The notes: generated from the letters alone by a model not told the origin. A stretch of 14,809 nucleotides of DNA from JBHENC01 sp051000345 (GCA_051000345.1 JBPCOJ010000115.1:1-14809); one strand, 5' to 3'. Counted from the first letter of the stretch, positions 1 through 7,148 are shown. Numbers and translations: made by a program.

Positions 1-21
1 ACTCTTTAATTTGCTTTGCAT
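1..21 (-). CDS. 5' end of an unidentified gene, cut by the window edge
   Basis: The minus strand carries an ATG at 21-19 followed by six open codons (MQSKLKS) before the window ends. A near-perfect Shine-Dalgarno GGAGG at 32-28 lies six bases upstream, the best ribosome binding site in the window, so I regard this as a real start. Seven residues are too few for identification; the basic start would suit many protein types. It is separated from the preceding gene (152-565) by about 130 bases with possible regulatory repeats, so it may have its own promoter. Confidence 0.7.
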
Positions 22-27
22 CTCACA

Positions 28-32
28 CCTCC
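28..32 (-). promoter_or_regulatory. Strong ribosome binding site of the edge gene
   Basis: GGAGG on the minus strand with a six-base spacer (TGTGAG) to the ATG at 21-19. It decides the start of the truncated gene. Most other genes here have weaker, more distant or no Shine-Dalgarno sequence. Confidence 0.75.
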
Positions 33-67
33 GAACTTTGATTCGCGCACGCGGAAAGCTACCCTGT

Positions 68-107
68 AAAGATGCCCGCTTTAATTCCAAAGATGCTTCC
101 ACGCATC
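68..107. promoter_or_regulatory. Possible operator: phased GATGC half-sites
   Basis: On the plus strand AAAGATGC occurs at 68-75 and again at 89-96, 21 bases apart (two helical turns). An inverted GCATC at 103-107 forms a small GATGC-TTCCAC-GCATC dyad with the second copy. The group sits about 50-90 bases upstream of the truncated gene starting at 21. A regulator binding site is an inference; no clear -10/-35 pair was seen in this gap. Confidence 0.25.
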
Positions 108-151
108 ACACGCACAGCGCCGCCGCAGGTTCCATGCGTTTGCAGATTCAC

Positions 152-565
152 TTATCCGATGTTCTTCTGCAATTCATTTGTTGACGAATAATCCGCGAGC
201 TTTTGCAGAACACAACGCGCGATGTGCGTTTCTATCTCCGCGCTTCTTTCCGTGAAACATTCGATCACATGCTCGCGCGGAAACGCCGCCGCGCCGGACA
301 AGACAGGCGACCTTACATCCCACGCGGATGTTTGCCCGCTGTCGATAATCTCATGAGAGTAGCCCGTCGTTTCGAGCCACGTAACGGCACGCTCGCGCCC
401 GTTTTTGTCGTAACAAAGCTGAAAGCCGTAGATGTTACGATTACCGTCATCATCCCTGCTGTCGCCGTCCGCGTACCACACGATAAGATCGAAAAAGTCA
501 TCCTCGAACCATCGGCGAAGAGGCTCGCCTTCGTGCTGCTTCACAGCCTTGAACTCCCTCAACAT
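152..565 (-). CDS. Conserved protein of unknown function, 137 aa
   Basis: No function is known to me. The sequence resembles a widespread family of small soluble uncharacterised proteins with a patterned core: a Gly-Glu-Pro...Arg-Arg-Trp-Phe segment (about residues 13-20), FDLIVWY (26-32), GFQLCYDK (47-54), an AVTW segment (60-63) and GYSHEIID (68-75), then a helical tail with Glu/Arg-rich stretches. There is no signal peptide or membrane segment, so it is probably cytoplasmic. The start at 565 matches where I remember the family beginning, but no Shine-Dalgarno is visible. It follows nadC by 38 bases and may be co-transcribed with it. The family resemblance comes from memory. Confidence 0.75.
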   Translation of the reverse strand: MLREFKAVKQHEGEPLRRWFEDDFFDLIVWYADGDSRDDDGNRNIYGFQLCYDKNGRERAVTWLETTGYSHEIIDSGQTSAWDVRSPVLSGAAAFPREHVIECFTERSAEIETHIARCVLQKLADYSSTNELQKNIG

Positions 566-589
566 AAGCTTATGCGATAAAGCGTTCGC

Positions 590-611
590 CCGGTCAAGCT
601 ACTTTAACCGG
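590..611 (-). other. Hairpin across the nadC stop codon
   Basis: On the minus strand CCGGTTAA (611-604) pairs with TTGACCGG (597-590) around a six-base loop: eight pairs with one G-U wobble. The nadC stop TAA lies inside the 5' arm. No U-tract follows, so it is a poor classical terminator. It may instead limit read-through or shape coupling to the next gene. Confidence 0.35.
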
Positions 612-1458
612 CCTGAATCTTAAAGCTGATATCCATCGCCCGCGCCGAATGAGTGAGCGCGCCGATGCTGATTAAATTGACGCCCGCTTCGGCGTAAGCG
701 CGCACGTTCTCCAGCGTGATACCGCCAGAAGATTCGAGCGTCACGGCGGGCGACAACTCACGCGCTAATTCGACAAGACGTTTCGTTTCTTCCGGCGTCA
801 GATTGTCGAGCAAGACGATGTCCGCGCCGCTGCCGATTGCTTCTCGCAAATCGCGCTCGTTTGAGACTTCGACTTCGACTTTGTGCAGATGCCCGACTTC
901 CTTGCGCGCGCGTTCGACAGCCGCGCCGACGCCGCCCGCGAGCGCGATGTGGTTGTCCTTAATCAGCACGCCGTCGTCGAGGCCAAAGCGATGATTGCGT
1001 CCGCCGCCCGCGAGCACTGCGTATTTTTCCAGCATACGAAGTCCCGGCGTAGTCTTGCGCGTGTCCACGATCACGGCGTTTGTACCTTCGATGGCGCGCA
1101 CGTATTCACGCGTGAGCGTCGCAATGCCCGAAAGCCGTTGCAGCAGATTGAGCGCGACGCGTTCGCCCGCGAGCAGCACGTCTGCGAAGCCGCTCGTGCG
1201 CGCGATGACGTTTCCGGCTTCGACTTCGTCGCCGTCGGAAACGAATGCTTCGAGTTGCTGCTGCGCGTCGAGAGTGGAAAAGACCGCTTCCGCCGCTTCG
1301 AGTCCGGCGACGGTCATCGCTTGCTTGGCGATGAAACGCCCGCGCGCGTGCGTGTTACGCACGACGGTGGATTGCGTCGTAATGTCGCCGCGTCCCAAAT
1401 CTTCGCTAAGGAATGCGCCGATCTGTGAAAATAGCGCGCCTTCGTCGAGCCAACTCAT
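604..1458 (-). CDS. nadC: Nicotinate-nucleotide diphosphorylase (quinolinate phosphoribosyltransferase)
   Basis: Converts quinolinate and PRPP to nicotinate mononucleotide, CO2 and pyrophosphate in de novo NAD synthesis; cytoplasmic. At 284 residues it has the usual family length. An N-terminal alpha/beta sandwich contains LGRGDITTQ (21-29). The barrel domain carries ERVALNLLQRLSGIAT (99-114), DTRKTTPGLR (132-141), the GGGRNHRFGL segment (151-160), IKDNH (166-170), LLDNL (216-220), ESSGGI (242-247) and SIGALTHSA (264-272), which together hold the basic and acidic substrate-binding residues of the family. Its ATG overlaps the valS stop by one base (TAATG), so translation is probably coupled to valS. 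The usual partners nadA and nadB are not in this window. The assignment is secure. Confidence 0.97.
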   Translation of the reverse strand: MSWLDEGALFSQIGAFLSEDLGRGDITTQSTVVRNTHARGRFIAKQAMTVAGLEAAEAVFSTLDAQQQLEAFVSDGDEVEAGNVIARTSGFADVLLAGERVALNLLQRLSGIATLTREYVRAIEGTNAVIVDTRKTTPGLRMLEKYAVLAGGGRNHRFGLDDGVLIKDNHIALAGGVGAAVERARKEVGHLHKVEVEVSNERDLREAIGSGADIVLLDNLTPEETKRLVELARELSPAVTLESSGGITLENVRAYAEAGVNLISIGALTHSARAMDISFKIQAG

Positions 1459-4223
1459 TATTGCAGCGCCTCCAAATTTTGTTGCAAGCCACGCGTGCGC
1501 GCGGAAATATCTTCGAGCCGCGTTTTTAATTCCATAACTTTTTCAGCGGGCGCGCGCGATGAGAAAGTAGGATTAGCAAGCTGCGCCTCTAGTTTATCGG
1601 CTTCCGTCTGCAGCTTGGTTTTCTCGCGTTCGAGCCTGTTCTGTTCCTGCGCGAAATCAATCAAGCCTTCGAGCGGCACGGCGACTTCCGCGCCGCCCGC
1701 GAGCACGGCACGCGCCGAAGCACGCGGCGCATTTAGTTCATCCGCGATTGAAATTTCCGAGATGCGGGCGATGCGTTTGATTTGATCCGTGCTTGCTGTA
1801 AACACCGCGCGCAACTTTTCGTCGTTTGACGCCACAAGAACGCGCAGATGCTCTGACGGCTTGATGTTCATTTCAGCGCGAATGCTGCGCACGCGCGAAA
1901 TAATTTCAATAACGGCGTTCATTTCTCGTTCGGCTTCTTCGTCTATGAGAGGGCGATATATCTCGCCGAAGCCACCAGTCGATTCGCGTTCAGACTGTTG
2001 ATTGATAAATGTTTCATCGGCTTGCGGATATGCTGTAAGCATGATTGTCGGCTGCATTCCACGGTACGCAGGATGCAACAAATGTTCTCCGACGCCGGGC
2101 AATTGCCGCCACAATTCTTCCGTGATGTACGGCATAAACGGATGCAGCAAGCGGAGCGATTGTTCGAGCACACTCAAGAGACGCGTGCGCGCGTTGTCTC
2201 TCGTGGGCGACGCATCTTCGGCGGTTACGTCGGCCTTCGTCAATTCAATATACCAGTCGCAAAAGTCGTCCCAGAAAAAATGGTAAAGCGTTTGCACTGC
2301 TTGATGAAAATCGTAAGCTTCGATGAACGCGGCGGTATCGCGCGCGGTTTTGTTGAGCCTCGAAAGTATCCAGCGATCATGCAGGGAGAGCGGCACGGCG
2401 CTCATGTTTTGCAGGGCGTTGCTGTTGACTTGCGCGCCTTCGGAATTCAGCAAACAAAAGCGCGCGGCGTTCCAGATTTTGTTGGCGAAGTTGCGATAGG
2501 ATTCCACCTGCGTGTCGTTCCAGCGCGTGTCCGTGCTGCCGATGGAAGCGAGCGCGAGCCGCGTCGCATCCACGCCGTACTTGTCGAACACGTCGAGCGG
2601 GTCAACGCCGTTGCCCTTCGTCTTAGACATGCGCTGCCCGTGCTTGTCGAAGATCGTGCCGGTCACAATCACATCATAAAACGGCGTGCGATTTTCAAAT
2701 TTCAAGCCTTCCATCACCATCCGCGAAACCCACAGAAAAATAATATCGCGCGCCGTGACGAGCACGGATGTCGGATAAAAAGTTTTAAGGTCAGCGGTTT
2801 CTTCAGGCCAGCCGAGCGTCGAAAAAGGCCACAGCGCAGACGAAAACCACGTATCCAGAACATCTTCGTCCTGCTCGATATTATCCGTTCCGGCTTTCTG
2901 TCTTGCTTCGGCTTCGGTGCGGGCGACAATCACGCTGCCGTCCTCCGTGTACCAAGCGGGAATTTGATGTCCCCACCAGAGTTGCCGCGAAATTGTCCAA
3001 TCGCGCAAATTCTCCAGCCACGTTGTGTAAACTTTTTCGTAAGGCACTTCCGGCACAAAGCGCGGCAGCTTTTCATGCTCCATCAAACGAAGAGCGCGAT
3101 CCCGCATTTCGTCCATGCGGCAAAACCACTGCGTCGAAACGAGCGGTTCGATGACCGTGCGGCAGCGGTCGCATTTTGAAATAGAAAATTCGTAGTCAAC
3201 GACTTTTTCGAGAAGTTCTTCAGCCGCGAGTTGCTCGATTACTTTTTCGCGCGCCGCATAGCGGTCAAGCCCCGCGAAATCTGCGCCCGCCGCACTCGTC
3301 ATGCGCGCGTCTTTGTCTATCACGACGACATGCGGCAGATTGTGGCGCACGCCCATTTCATAATCGTTCTGGTCGTGCGCGGGCGTGATTTTCACAGCGC
3401 CCGTGCCGAATTCCGGGTCAACATATTCGTCTGCGATAACGGGAATCTCGCGGTTGACGAGCGGGAGCCTTAGCGTCGCGCCGATCAAATCGCGGTAGCG
3501 TTCGTCGTTCGGATTGACGGCCACCGCCGTATCGCCGAGCATTGTTTCCGGGCGCGTCGTCGCCACCGTAATGCGTCGCGCGTCGTTTCCGTTTTCCGGC
3601 TTGACGGGATACTGCAAATAATAAAGCTTGCCCTTGTTCGATTCCTTATCGACTTCCAAATCCGAGAGCACCGTTTGATCCTTCGGACACCAGTTGATAA
3701 TCCTGTCGCCACGATAGATAAAACCTTCTTCGTAGAGACGCACGAAGACTTCGCGCACGGCTGAAGATAAGCCTTCGTCCATCGTGAAGCGTTCGCGCGA
3801 CCAATCGCAGCTTGCTCCTTCGCGGCGCATCTGCCGTGTAATCTGCCCGCCGAATTCCTTTTTCCATTGCCAGACGCGCTCGACGAATTTTTCGCGCCCG
3901 AGATCGAACTTCGTCAACTTCTCTTTTTGCAGTTCGCGCTTGACGACGTTCTCTGTCGAGATGCCCGCGTGATCCATGCCGGGCAGCCACAAAGTGCGAT
4001 AGCCGCGCATACGTTTGTAACGGGTGAGGACATCCATCAAAGTGTGCTGCAAGGCGTGTCCCATGTGGAGCGAGCCTGTGACGTTGGGCGGCGGAATGAC
4101 GATGGAGAAAACGGGCGCGCTTTCGTCGCGGTTGATTTCGGGCGCGAAGCAATTCTCTTTTTCCCAGCGCGCGTAATGTTCGGCTTCGGCAAGCTTCGGA
4201 TCGTAGGTTTTCGGAATGTCCAT
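1458..4223 (-). CDS. valS: Valyl-tRNA synthetase
   Basis: Charges tRNA-Val with valine; cytoplasmic class I synthetase. From the chosen start it has 921 residues, normal for bacteria. Visible parts: the HIGH-type motif PPNVTGSLHMGHAL (45-58), an editing domain (about 200-350) with TTRPETMLGD and HDQNDYEMG, the class Ia segment DWTISRQLWWGHQIPAWY (408-425), the KMSKS-type RMSKTKGN (531-538), an anticodon-binding helical domain, and a C-terminal coiled-coil arm (last 65 or so residues, rich in Glu, Lys and Leu). The frame is open 17 codons further upstream, but the family begins at MDIPKTYDP and the extra segment lies over a hairpin and a promoter-like box, so I use the ATG at 4223. No Shine-Dalgarno is present. 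nadC follows with a one-base overlap. Confidence 0.97.
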   Translation of the reverse strand: MDIPKTYDPKLAEAEHYARWEKENCFAPEINRDESAPVFSIVIPPPNVTGSLHMGHALQHTLMDVLTRYKRMRGYRTLWLPGMDHAGISTENVVKRELQKEKLTKFDLGREKFVERVWQWKKEFGGQITRQMRREGASCDWSRERFTMDEGLSSAVREVFVRLYEEGFIYRGDRIINWCPKDQTVLSDLEVDKESNKGKLYYLQYPVKPENGNDARRITVATTRPETMLGDTAVAVNPNDERYRDLIGATLRLPLVNREIPVIADEYVDPEFGTGAVKITPAHDQNDYEMGVRHNLPHVVVIDKDARMTSAAGADFAGLDRYAAREKVIEQLAAEELLEKVVDYEFSISKCDRCRTVIEPLVSTQWFCRMDEMRDRALRLMEHEKLPRFVPEVPYEKVYTTWLENLRDWTISRQLWWGHQIPAWYTEDGSVIVARTEAEARQKAGTDNIEQDEDVLDTWFSSALWPFSTLGWPEETADLKTFYPTSVLVTARDIIFLWVSRMVMEGLKFENRTPFYDVIVTGTIFDKHGQRMSKTKGNGVDPLDVFDKYGVDATRLALASIGSTDTRWNDTQVESYRNFANKIWNAARFCLLNSEGAQVNSNALQNMSAVPLSLHDRWILSRLNKTARDTAAFIEAYDFHQAVQTLYHFFWDDFCDWYIELTKADVTAEDASPTRDNARTRLLSVLEQSLRLLHPFMPYITEELWRQLPGVGEHLLHPAYRGMQPTIMLTAYPQADETFINQQSERESTGGFGEIYRPLIDEEAEREMNAVIEIISRVRSIRAEMNIKPSEHLRVLVASNDEKLRAVFTASTDQIKRIARISEISIADELNAPRASARAVLAGGAEVAVPLEGLIDFAQEQNRLEREKTKLQTEADKLEAQLANPTFSSRAPAEKVMELKTRLEDISARTRGLQQNLEALQ

Positions 4224-4234
4224 AAGATGAAGCG

Positions 4235-4243
4235 AGTATAACA
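4235..4243 (-). promoter_or_regulatory. Candidate extended -10 promoter of valS
   Basis: On the minus strand TGTTATACT reads as an extended -10 element (TG, one base, TATACT). It ends 11 bases before the valS ATG, so transcription would start only about five bases upstream of the start codon. No good -35 is seen at 16-18 bases. This fits the absence of a Shine-Dalgarno, but it is a pattern match only. Confidence 0.45.
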
Positions 4244-4248
4244 GCAAG

Positions 4249-4298
4249 AAGAATCGGGACGAAGCGGCTTCCATAAGCGCGGCTTCATCCCGATTCTT
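4249..4298 (-). terminator. Hairpin terminator after the receiver/PopZ-like gene
   Basis: On the minus strand the 17-base arm at 4298-4282 pairs with 4265-4249: 16 Watson-Crick pairs and one G-U, loop of 16. It begins 20 bases after the stop codon at 4318 and is followed by a modest pyrimidine run (CTTGCTGTT), not a clean U-tract. Its position between two genes and stem strength suggest termination just before the valS promoter. Confidence 0.65.
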
Positions 4299-4317
4299 GT
4301 GGGCTGTGAAAAATGCT

Positions 4318-6045
4318 TTACGGCGTCTGCGTTTTCTCTTCTTCGAGGCGGCGCTTAATCATTAATTCGGCGAGTTGCGGCACGACTTCCCAAGCAATCT
4401 CGCGCAAGACTTTTTCCGAAAGATGCTCGACGACGCGGCGCGCGATCTGTTCGATTATTTCCGGCGACAATTGTTGGGCAGAGATTTCGCCGGACGACTG
4501 CTGCTGTGGCGTCGCAAGCTGTGCCGGAGTTTCTTGAAAGTTTTCCTCGCTCGTGTGCGTGTTGGCGGAATCCCATTGCGGCACGGCGACTTCACCGAAT
4601 GCGGCGGGCGATGATTCATCTGCCGCTGCCAACTCTGTCGTTGCCGCCGCAGATGTTTCTTCCGCGTGCGATTCCTCGCCGTAGGGTTCCTGCTCGGCTG
4701 GTGCAATGAAGGACGCGTGCGGCGGCTCGATTGTTTCTGTGTGCGCGGCGAAAGGTTCTGCGGCGTGTGGAAAGTCTGACTGTTCGTTTTCAGAAATGTT
4801 TTGGGCTTCCGTGTAGGCGGCAGCTTGCGGCGCGGCCTCCGTCATTTCTTCCTCGAACTCAAGAAGCGTCGCGGCTTCGCTGTCGTTTGACTGTCGCACA
4901 TCGTCGTCGTCAAAAGATGCGTGCGCGGTGTCCGGCGGCGCAGTCAATGATGGCGGCGGCGCAGTGATTTCGTTGCTGTCCGTGTGGGGCGCGTGATTGA
5001 ATTCGTCGCGCAAGTCTAAAATAAAATCGTCCGCTTCGGTGGCCGCCGCAGAAGGCGACGCAATGTCATCCAGATCGAGCAGCGTGTCGTCTGAGGCGTG
5101 TGTTCCGGTCATGGTTCGTGTAGAAGAAGCGCGCGGTTCGGCGTCGTTCATGGTTTCGTTTCCGTGTGTTTCTACATCACGCACCGATGCTTCTGCGGGA
5201 GCGAACGAGAGCAGCGTTTCATCTCCCGAGTCGGGCATTTCCGTTGTGCCGGAAATTTCATGTTCAAAGAATTCGCCGCTCGATGAGTTTGCCGAAGCTG
5301 TGGAATTTGTACCTGCATTCGCTCCAAGAACGTCGCGTACTTCTACGGGCGAAAGCGGCGTCGTGTTACGCGACGTATCATCATGGCCGTGCGTGAAATT
5401 TTCGGCGGGCGTGGCTTCGATCATTTCGTCGTCAAGCGAAGGATCGGAGAAATATTTATCCGGCGCGGCTTCTTCGATGTGTCCGGCAACTTCTTCGTGG
5501 CGTTCGTTTGTATTCGACTGCGGGAAGCCTTCAGACAAATGAGCGTGAGAGTTGTTCACGTCGTCCTTATTCGTTTCCGCGTGCGAAGCGTCAGACGGGT
5601 GCGTGTAAATCGACAAAGCGGGCGCGTCATCGCGTCGTTCGTCGTGTTGTGTTTCCGCCGCATCGTGTTTGGAATCGCCGCCGCCGAGCAGCGCGCCGAC
5701 TTTATTGACGAGTTGTCGAATTGATTGAAAAGGTTTGGTCAAGACGTCGTTCGCGCCGACTCTGCGCGCCTCCGCTTCATTATACGGCTCAAAGGAACCG
5801 ACCAAGAGCATCACCGGAATATGCTGAAAACGTTTATCCTGCTTGATTCGCTCGCAAACTTCGTAGCCGCTTTTGCCCGGCATAAAAACATCCGCGAGCA
5901 CGATGTCCGGCATTTCTTCCGCAAGCTTTTGGAGCGCCTGTTCGCCGTCGCCAACCGTCGTGACAACGAAGCCTTCGTCTGTAAAGGTCAGTTCAACGAC
6001 CTTCTGAATCGTGATCGAATCGTCTGCGAGAAGAAGTTTGCGCAT
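4318..6045 (-). CDS. Receiver domain fused by an acidic linker to a PopZ-like C-terminal region
   Basis: A 575-residue protein in three parts. Residues 1-120 form a response-regulator receiver: acidic pair D8/D9, phosphoacceptor D52 (ADVFMPG), and K104 in TKPF. The usual switch Thr/Ser is V82, inside LLVGSFEP, a variant I associate with FrzS-like receivers of gliding bacteria. Residues about 125-515 are a low-complexity linker rich in Glu, Asp, Ala, Ser, Thr and His, surely disordered. Residues 527-571 are amphipathic helices with WEVVPQLAE (552-560) and IKRRLEEE (563-570). They resemble the oligomerising C-terminus of PopZ (DUF2497). There is no DNA-binding or enzymatic output domain. It lies directly upstream of valS. 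A polar scaffold or localisation factor controlled by phosphorylation is an inference. Confidence 0.8.
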   Translation of the reverse strand: MRKLLLADDSITIQKVVELTFTDEGFVVTTVGDGEQALQKLAEEMPDIVLADVFMPGKSGYEVCERIKQDKRFQHIPVMLLVGSFEPYNEAEARRVGANDVLTKPFQSIRQLVNKVGALLGGGDSKHDAAETQHDERRDDAPALSIYTHPSDASHAETNKDDVNNSHAHLSEGFPQSNTNERHEEVAGHIEEAAPDKYFSDPSLDDEMIEATPAENFTHGHDDTSRNTTPLSPVEVRDVLGANAGTNSTASANSSSGEFFEHEISGTTEMPDSGDETLLSFAPAEASVRDVETHGNETMNDAEPRASSTRTMTGTHASDDTLLDLDDIASPSAAATEADDFILDLRDEFNHAPHTDSNEITAPPPSLTAPPDTAHASFDDDDVRQSNDSEAATLLEFEEEMTEAAPQAAAYTEAQNISENEQSDFPHAAEPFAAHTETIEPPHASFIAPAEQEPYGEESHAEETSAAATTELAAADESSPAAFGEVAVPQWDSANTHTSEENFQETPAQLATPQQQSSGEISAQQLSPEIIEQIARRVVEHLSEKVLREIAWEVVPQLAELMIKRRLEEEKTQTP

Positions 6046-6131
6046 CCCACACCAGCAACCGCCGTTATCTTATTTGTTCAAAGACGAGCGCCACAAGCCT
6101 TCGCCGCTTGCATGGACAAGTCCGCAGTCGA

Positions 6132-6161
6132 AACCTAACACCCGCGCCGATTGCGAGTCAA
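6132..6161 (-). promoter_or_regulatory. Candidate promoter of the receiver/PopZ-like gene
   Basis: The minus strand has TTGACT (6161-6156), 18 bases, then TAGGTT (6137-6132), which keeps the T, A and final T of a -10 box. Transcription would start near 6125, leaving a leader of about 80 bases. The -35 lies beside the heptamer repeats, which contain similar GACTC words, so it could be a chance product of the repeat. Confidence 0.3.
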
Positions 6162-6168
6162 ATAAAAA

Positions 6169-6293
6169 GGAGTCAGGAGTCGGTATTCAGAACGCACGAG
6201 TCAGAATGAGGAAACAAAGAGAGATGTGTACATCATCGACTCGCACGCCTTCTTACTCTTATTCTGTCTCCTGTCTTCTGGTTATCCTGATCT
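6169..6293. repeat. Palindromic element made of degenerate 7-bp repeats
   Basis: From 6169 the plus strand reads in sevens: GGAGTCA, GGAGTCG, GTATTCA, GAACGCA, CGAGTCA, GAATGAG. From about 6278 down to 6251 the minus strand tiles equally: GAAGACA, GGAGACA, GAATAAG, AGTAAGA. The blocks face each other around a small dyad GATGT-GT-ACATC (6223-6234), and 6198-6210 is complementary to 6258-6270 at 11 of 13 positions. Read on the minus strand the element ends in CCTTTTTATTT, so it may also terminate transcription of the GspG-like gene. It resembles short tandemly repeated heptamer sequences known between genes in some bacteria. Confidence 0.6.
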
Positions 6294-6294
6294 T

Positions 6295-6915
6295 TCACTC
6301 ACTGCTGTTTCTCGTTACATCATCCGGCGTGTTCGCCTTGCCGTCCGCGCCTGTCGAGCGCAGTGTAAAATTATCGCGCGTGCCTTCATAAACATACGGG
6401 GCGTGCCATGGATCAACGCGCACGATGCTCTTCATGTAGCGCGGGCTGAGTTGATCGACGAGCACGGCTTCGCTGTTCGTGACCGGATAAAAGCCGCGCT
6501 CGCGCTTGAAGGACAAAAGGGCTGTGGCGAGCGTTTCGAGTTCGGCTCGGGCGCGGGCTTGCTTTTCGGAGTTGACGGCGCGGACAAGCAAATCCACGTC
6601 CTCCCATTTATTATTGCCCGTCCTGATTTCAGCGACGCGCCAATCTCCCTTTTCATCTTTCGCAAAACGGAACGCCGTTTCGATTTGCGCCACCACCGTC
6701 GCCGATGAACCGCCGAGCACGGAGATGTCTTTGTCCTGCACCTTCACAGCATCCTTAGAAAGTTCGATGCCCGCCACGCGTGAGATTAACTTTCTCGCTA
6801 ATTTTGCGTCGAGCTTATTCGCGGCGGCTTGCGCGCGAACAATCGCAAACAGCAGCGCGCACGCGGCGATAAGGACAACGCAAGCGAGAGCTTTCCAACT
6901 GATTCGTTTATTCAT
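6295..6915 (-). CDS. Membrane-anchored protein with a GspG-like C-terminal domain
   Basis: A 206-residue protein. Residues 1-32 are a basic N-terminus and a hydrophobic stretch (about 9-27) forming an uncleaved anchor or signal peptide. Residues 33-110 are a small domain I do not recognise. Residues 115-200 resemble the globular part of the type II secretion major pseudopilin GspG: a helix with LATALLSFKRERGFYP (129-144), then DPWHAPYVY (168-176), LRSTGADGK (185-193) and PDD (197-199), which in GspG surround a calcium site. The prepilin signature (Gly-Phe-Thr-Leu-Ile-Glu) is absent, so it is probably not processed into a pilus; a role in envelope assembly is inferred. An AGGA eight bases before the ATG supports the start. 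No other type II secretion genes are in the window. Confidence 0.75.
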   Translation of the reverse strand: MNKRISWKALACVVLIAACALLFAIVRAQAAANKLDAKLARKLISRVAGIELSKDAVKVQDKDISVLGGSSATVVAQIETAFRFAKDEKGDWRVAEIRTGNNKWEDVDLLVRAVNSEKQARARAELETLATALLSFKRERGFYPVTNSEAVLVDQLSPRYMKSIVRVDPWHAPYVYEGTRDNFTLRSTGADGKANTPDDVTRNSSE

Positions 6916-6927
6916 AAAACTTGTCCT

Positions 6928-6936
6928 GTATATCAG
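6928..6936 (-). promoter_or_regulatory. Weak candidate extended -10 of the GspG-like gene
   Basis: TGATATACA on the minus strand (TG, one base, TATACA) ends 12 bases before the ATG at 6915. If used, transcription would start near 6921 and cut off the AGGA at 6927-6924, so box and ribosome binding site are not both functional in the usual way. No -35 is evident. Confidence 0.25.
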
Positions 6937-7013
6937 TATCGGGTAATTGGTTGCGCACGCATCTGCTGAATGACAAGCGGTCTTATCTGCAACTTTTGCG
7001 CGCGAAGCTTAAA

Positions 7014-7148
7014 CTATGGAAGTCTTTTGCGGCGCGCGAAAAACATGCGAAGCAGCGCGGCGACGAGGACGACAAGGAGAAGCGCGAGCACGATTATAAA
7101 CATCCCGCTGCTGATGCCGCCCGCGCGTGCGCCGATGCCGCCGTCCAT
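7014..7148 (-). CDS. Small single-pass membrane protein, 44 aa
   Basis: A short reading frame with ATG at 7148 and TAG at 7014. The N-terminus is short and Gly-rich (MDGGIGARAGGISSG). One strong hydrophobic helix of about 18 residues (16-33, MFIIVLALLLVVLVAALL) follows, then a basic tail RMFFARRKRLP, predicting N-out/C-in topology by the positive-inside rule. A possible Shine-Dalgarno AAAGGGA lies about 12 bases upstream. It starts 48 bases after the CheY-like gene and precedes the GspG-like gene, so it may share their transcript. Function unknown. The clean anchor-plus-basic-tail design argues against chance, but conservation is not shown. Confidence 0.55.
   Translation of the reverse strand: MDGGIGARAGGISSGMFIIVLALLLVVLVAALLRMFFARRKRLP

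Noticed and set aside
1998..3179. Long plus-strand reading frame (393 codons) opposite valS
   Set aside because: It lies entirely antisense to clear valS coding sequence, shows no recognisable domain and has an Arg/His-rich composition typical of a shadow frame in GC-rich DNA.
4224..4274. Upstream start of valS, adding 17 residues
   Set aside because: The added segment covers half of a hairpin and a -10-like box and is unlike the ValRS N-terminus, which begins at MDIPKTYDP.
4997..5542. Plus-strand Ser-rich frame opposite the acidic linker
   Set aside because: A mirror of the low-complexity Glu/Asp/Ala coding sequence; no start signal or domain.
6011..6391. Plus-strand frame with a hydrophobic segment across the heptamer element
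   Set aside because: It overlaps the 5' end of the receiver gene and the 3' end of the GspG-like gene, and its hydrophobic part comes from the pyrimidine-rich repeat arm.
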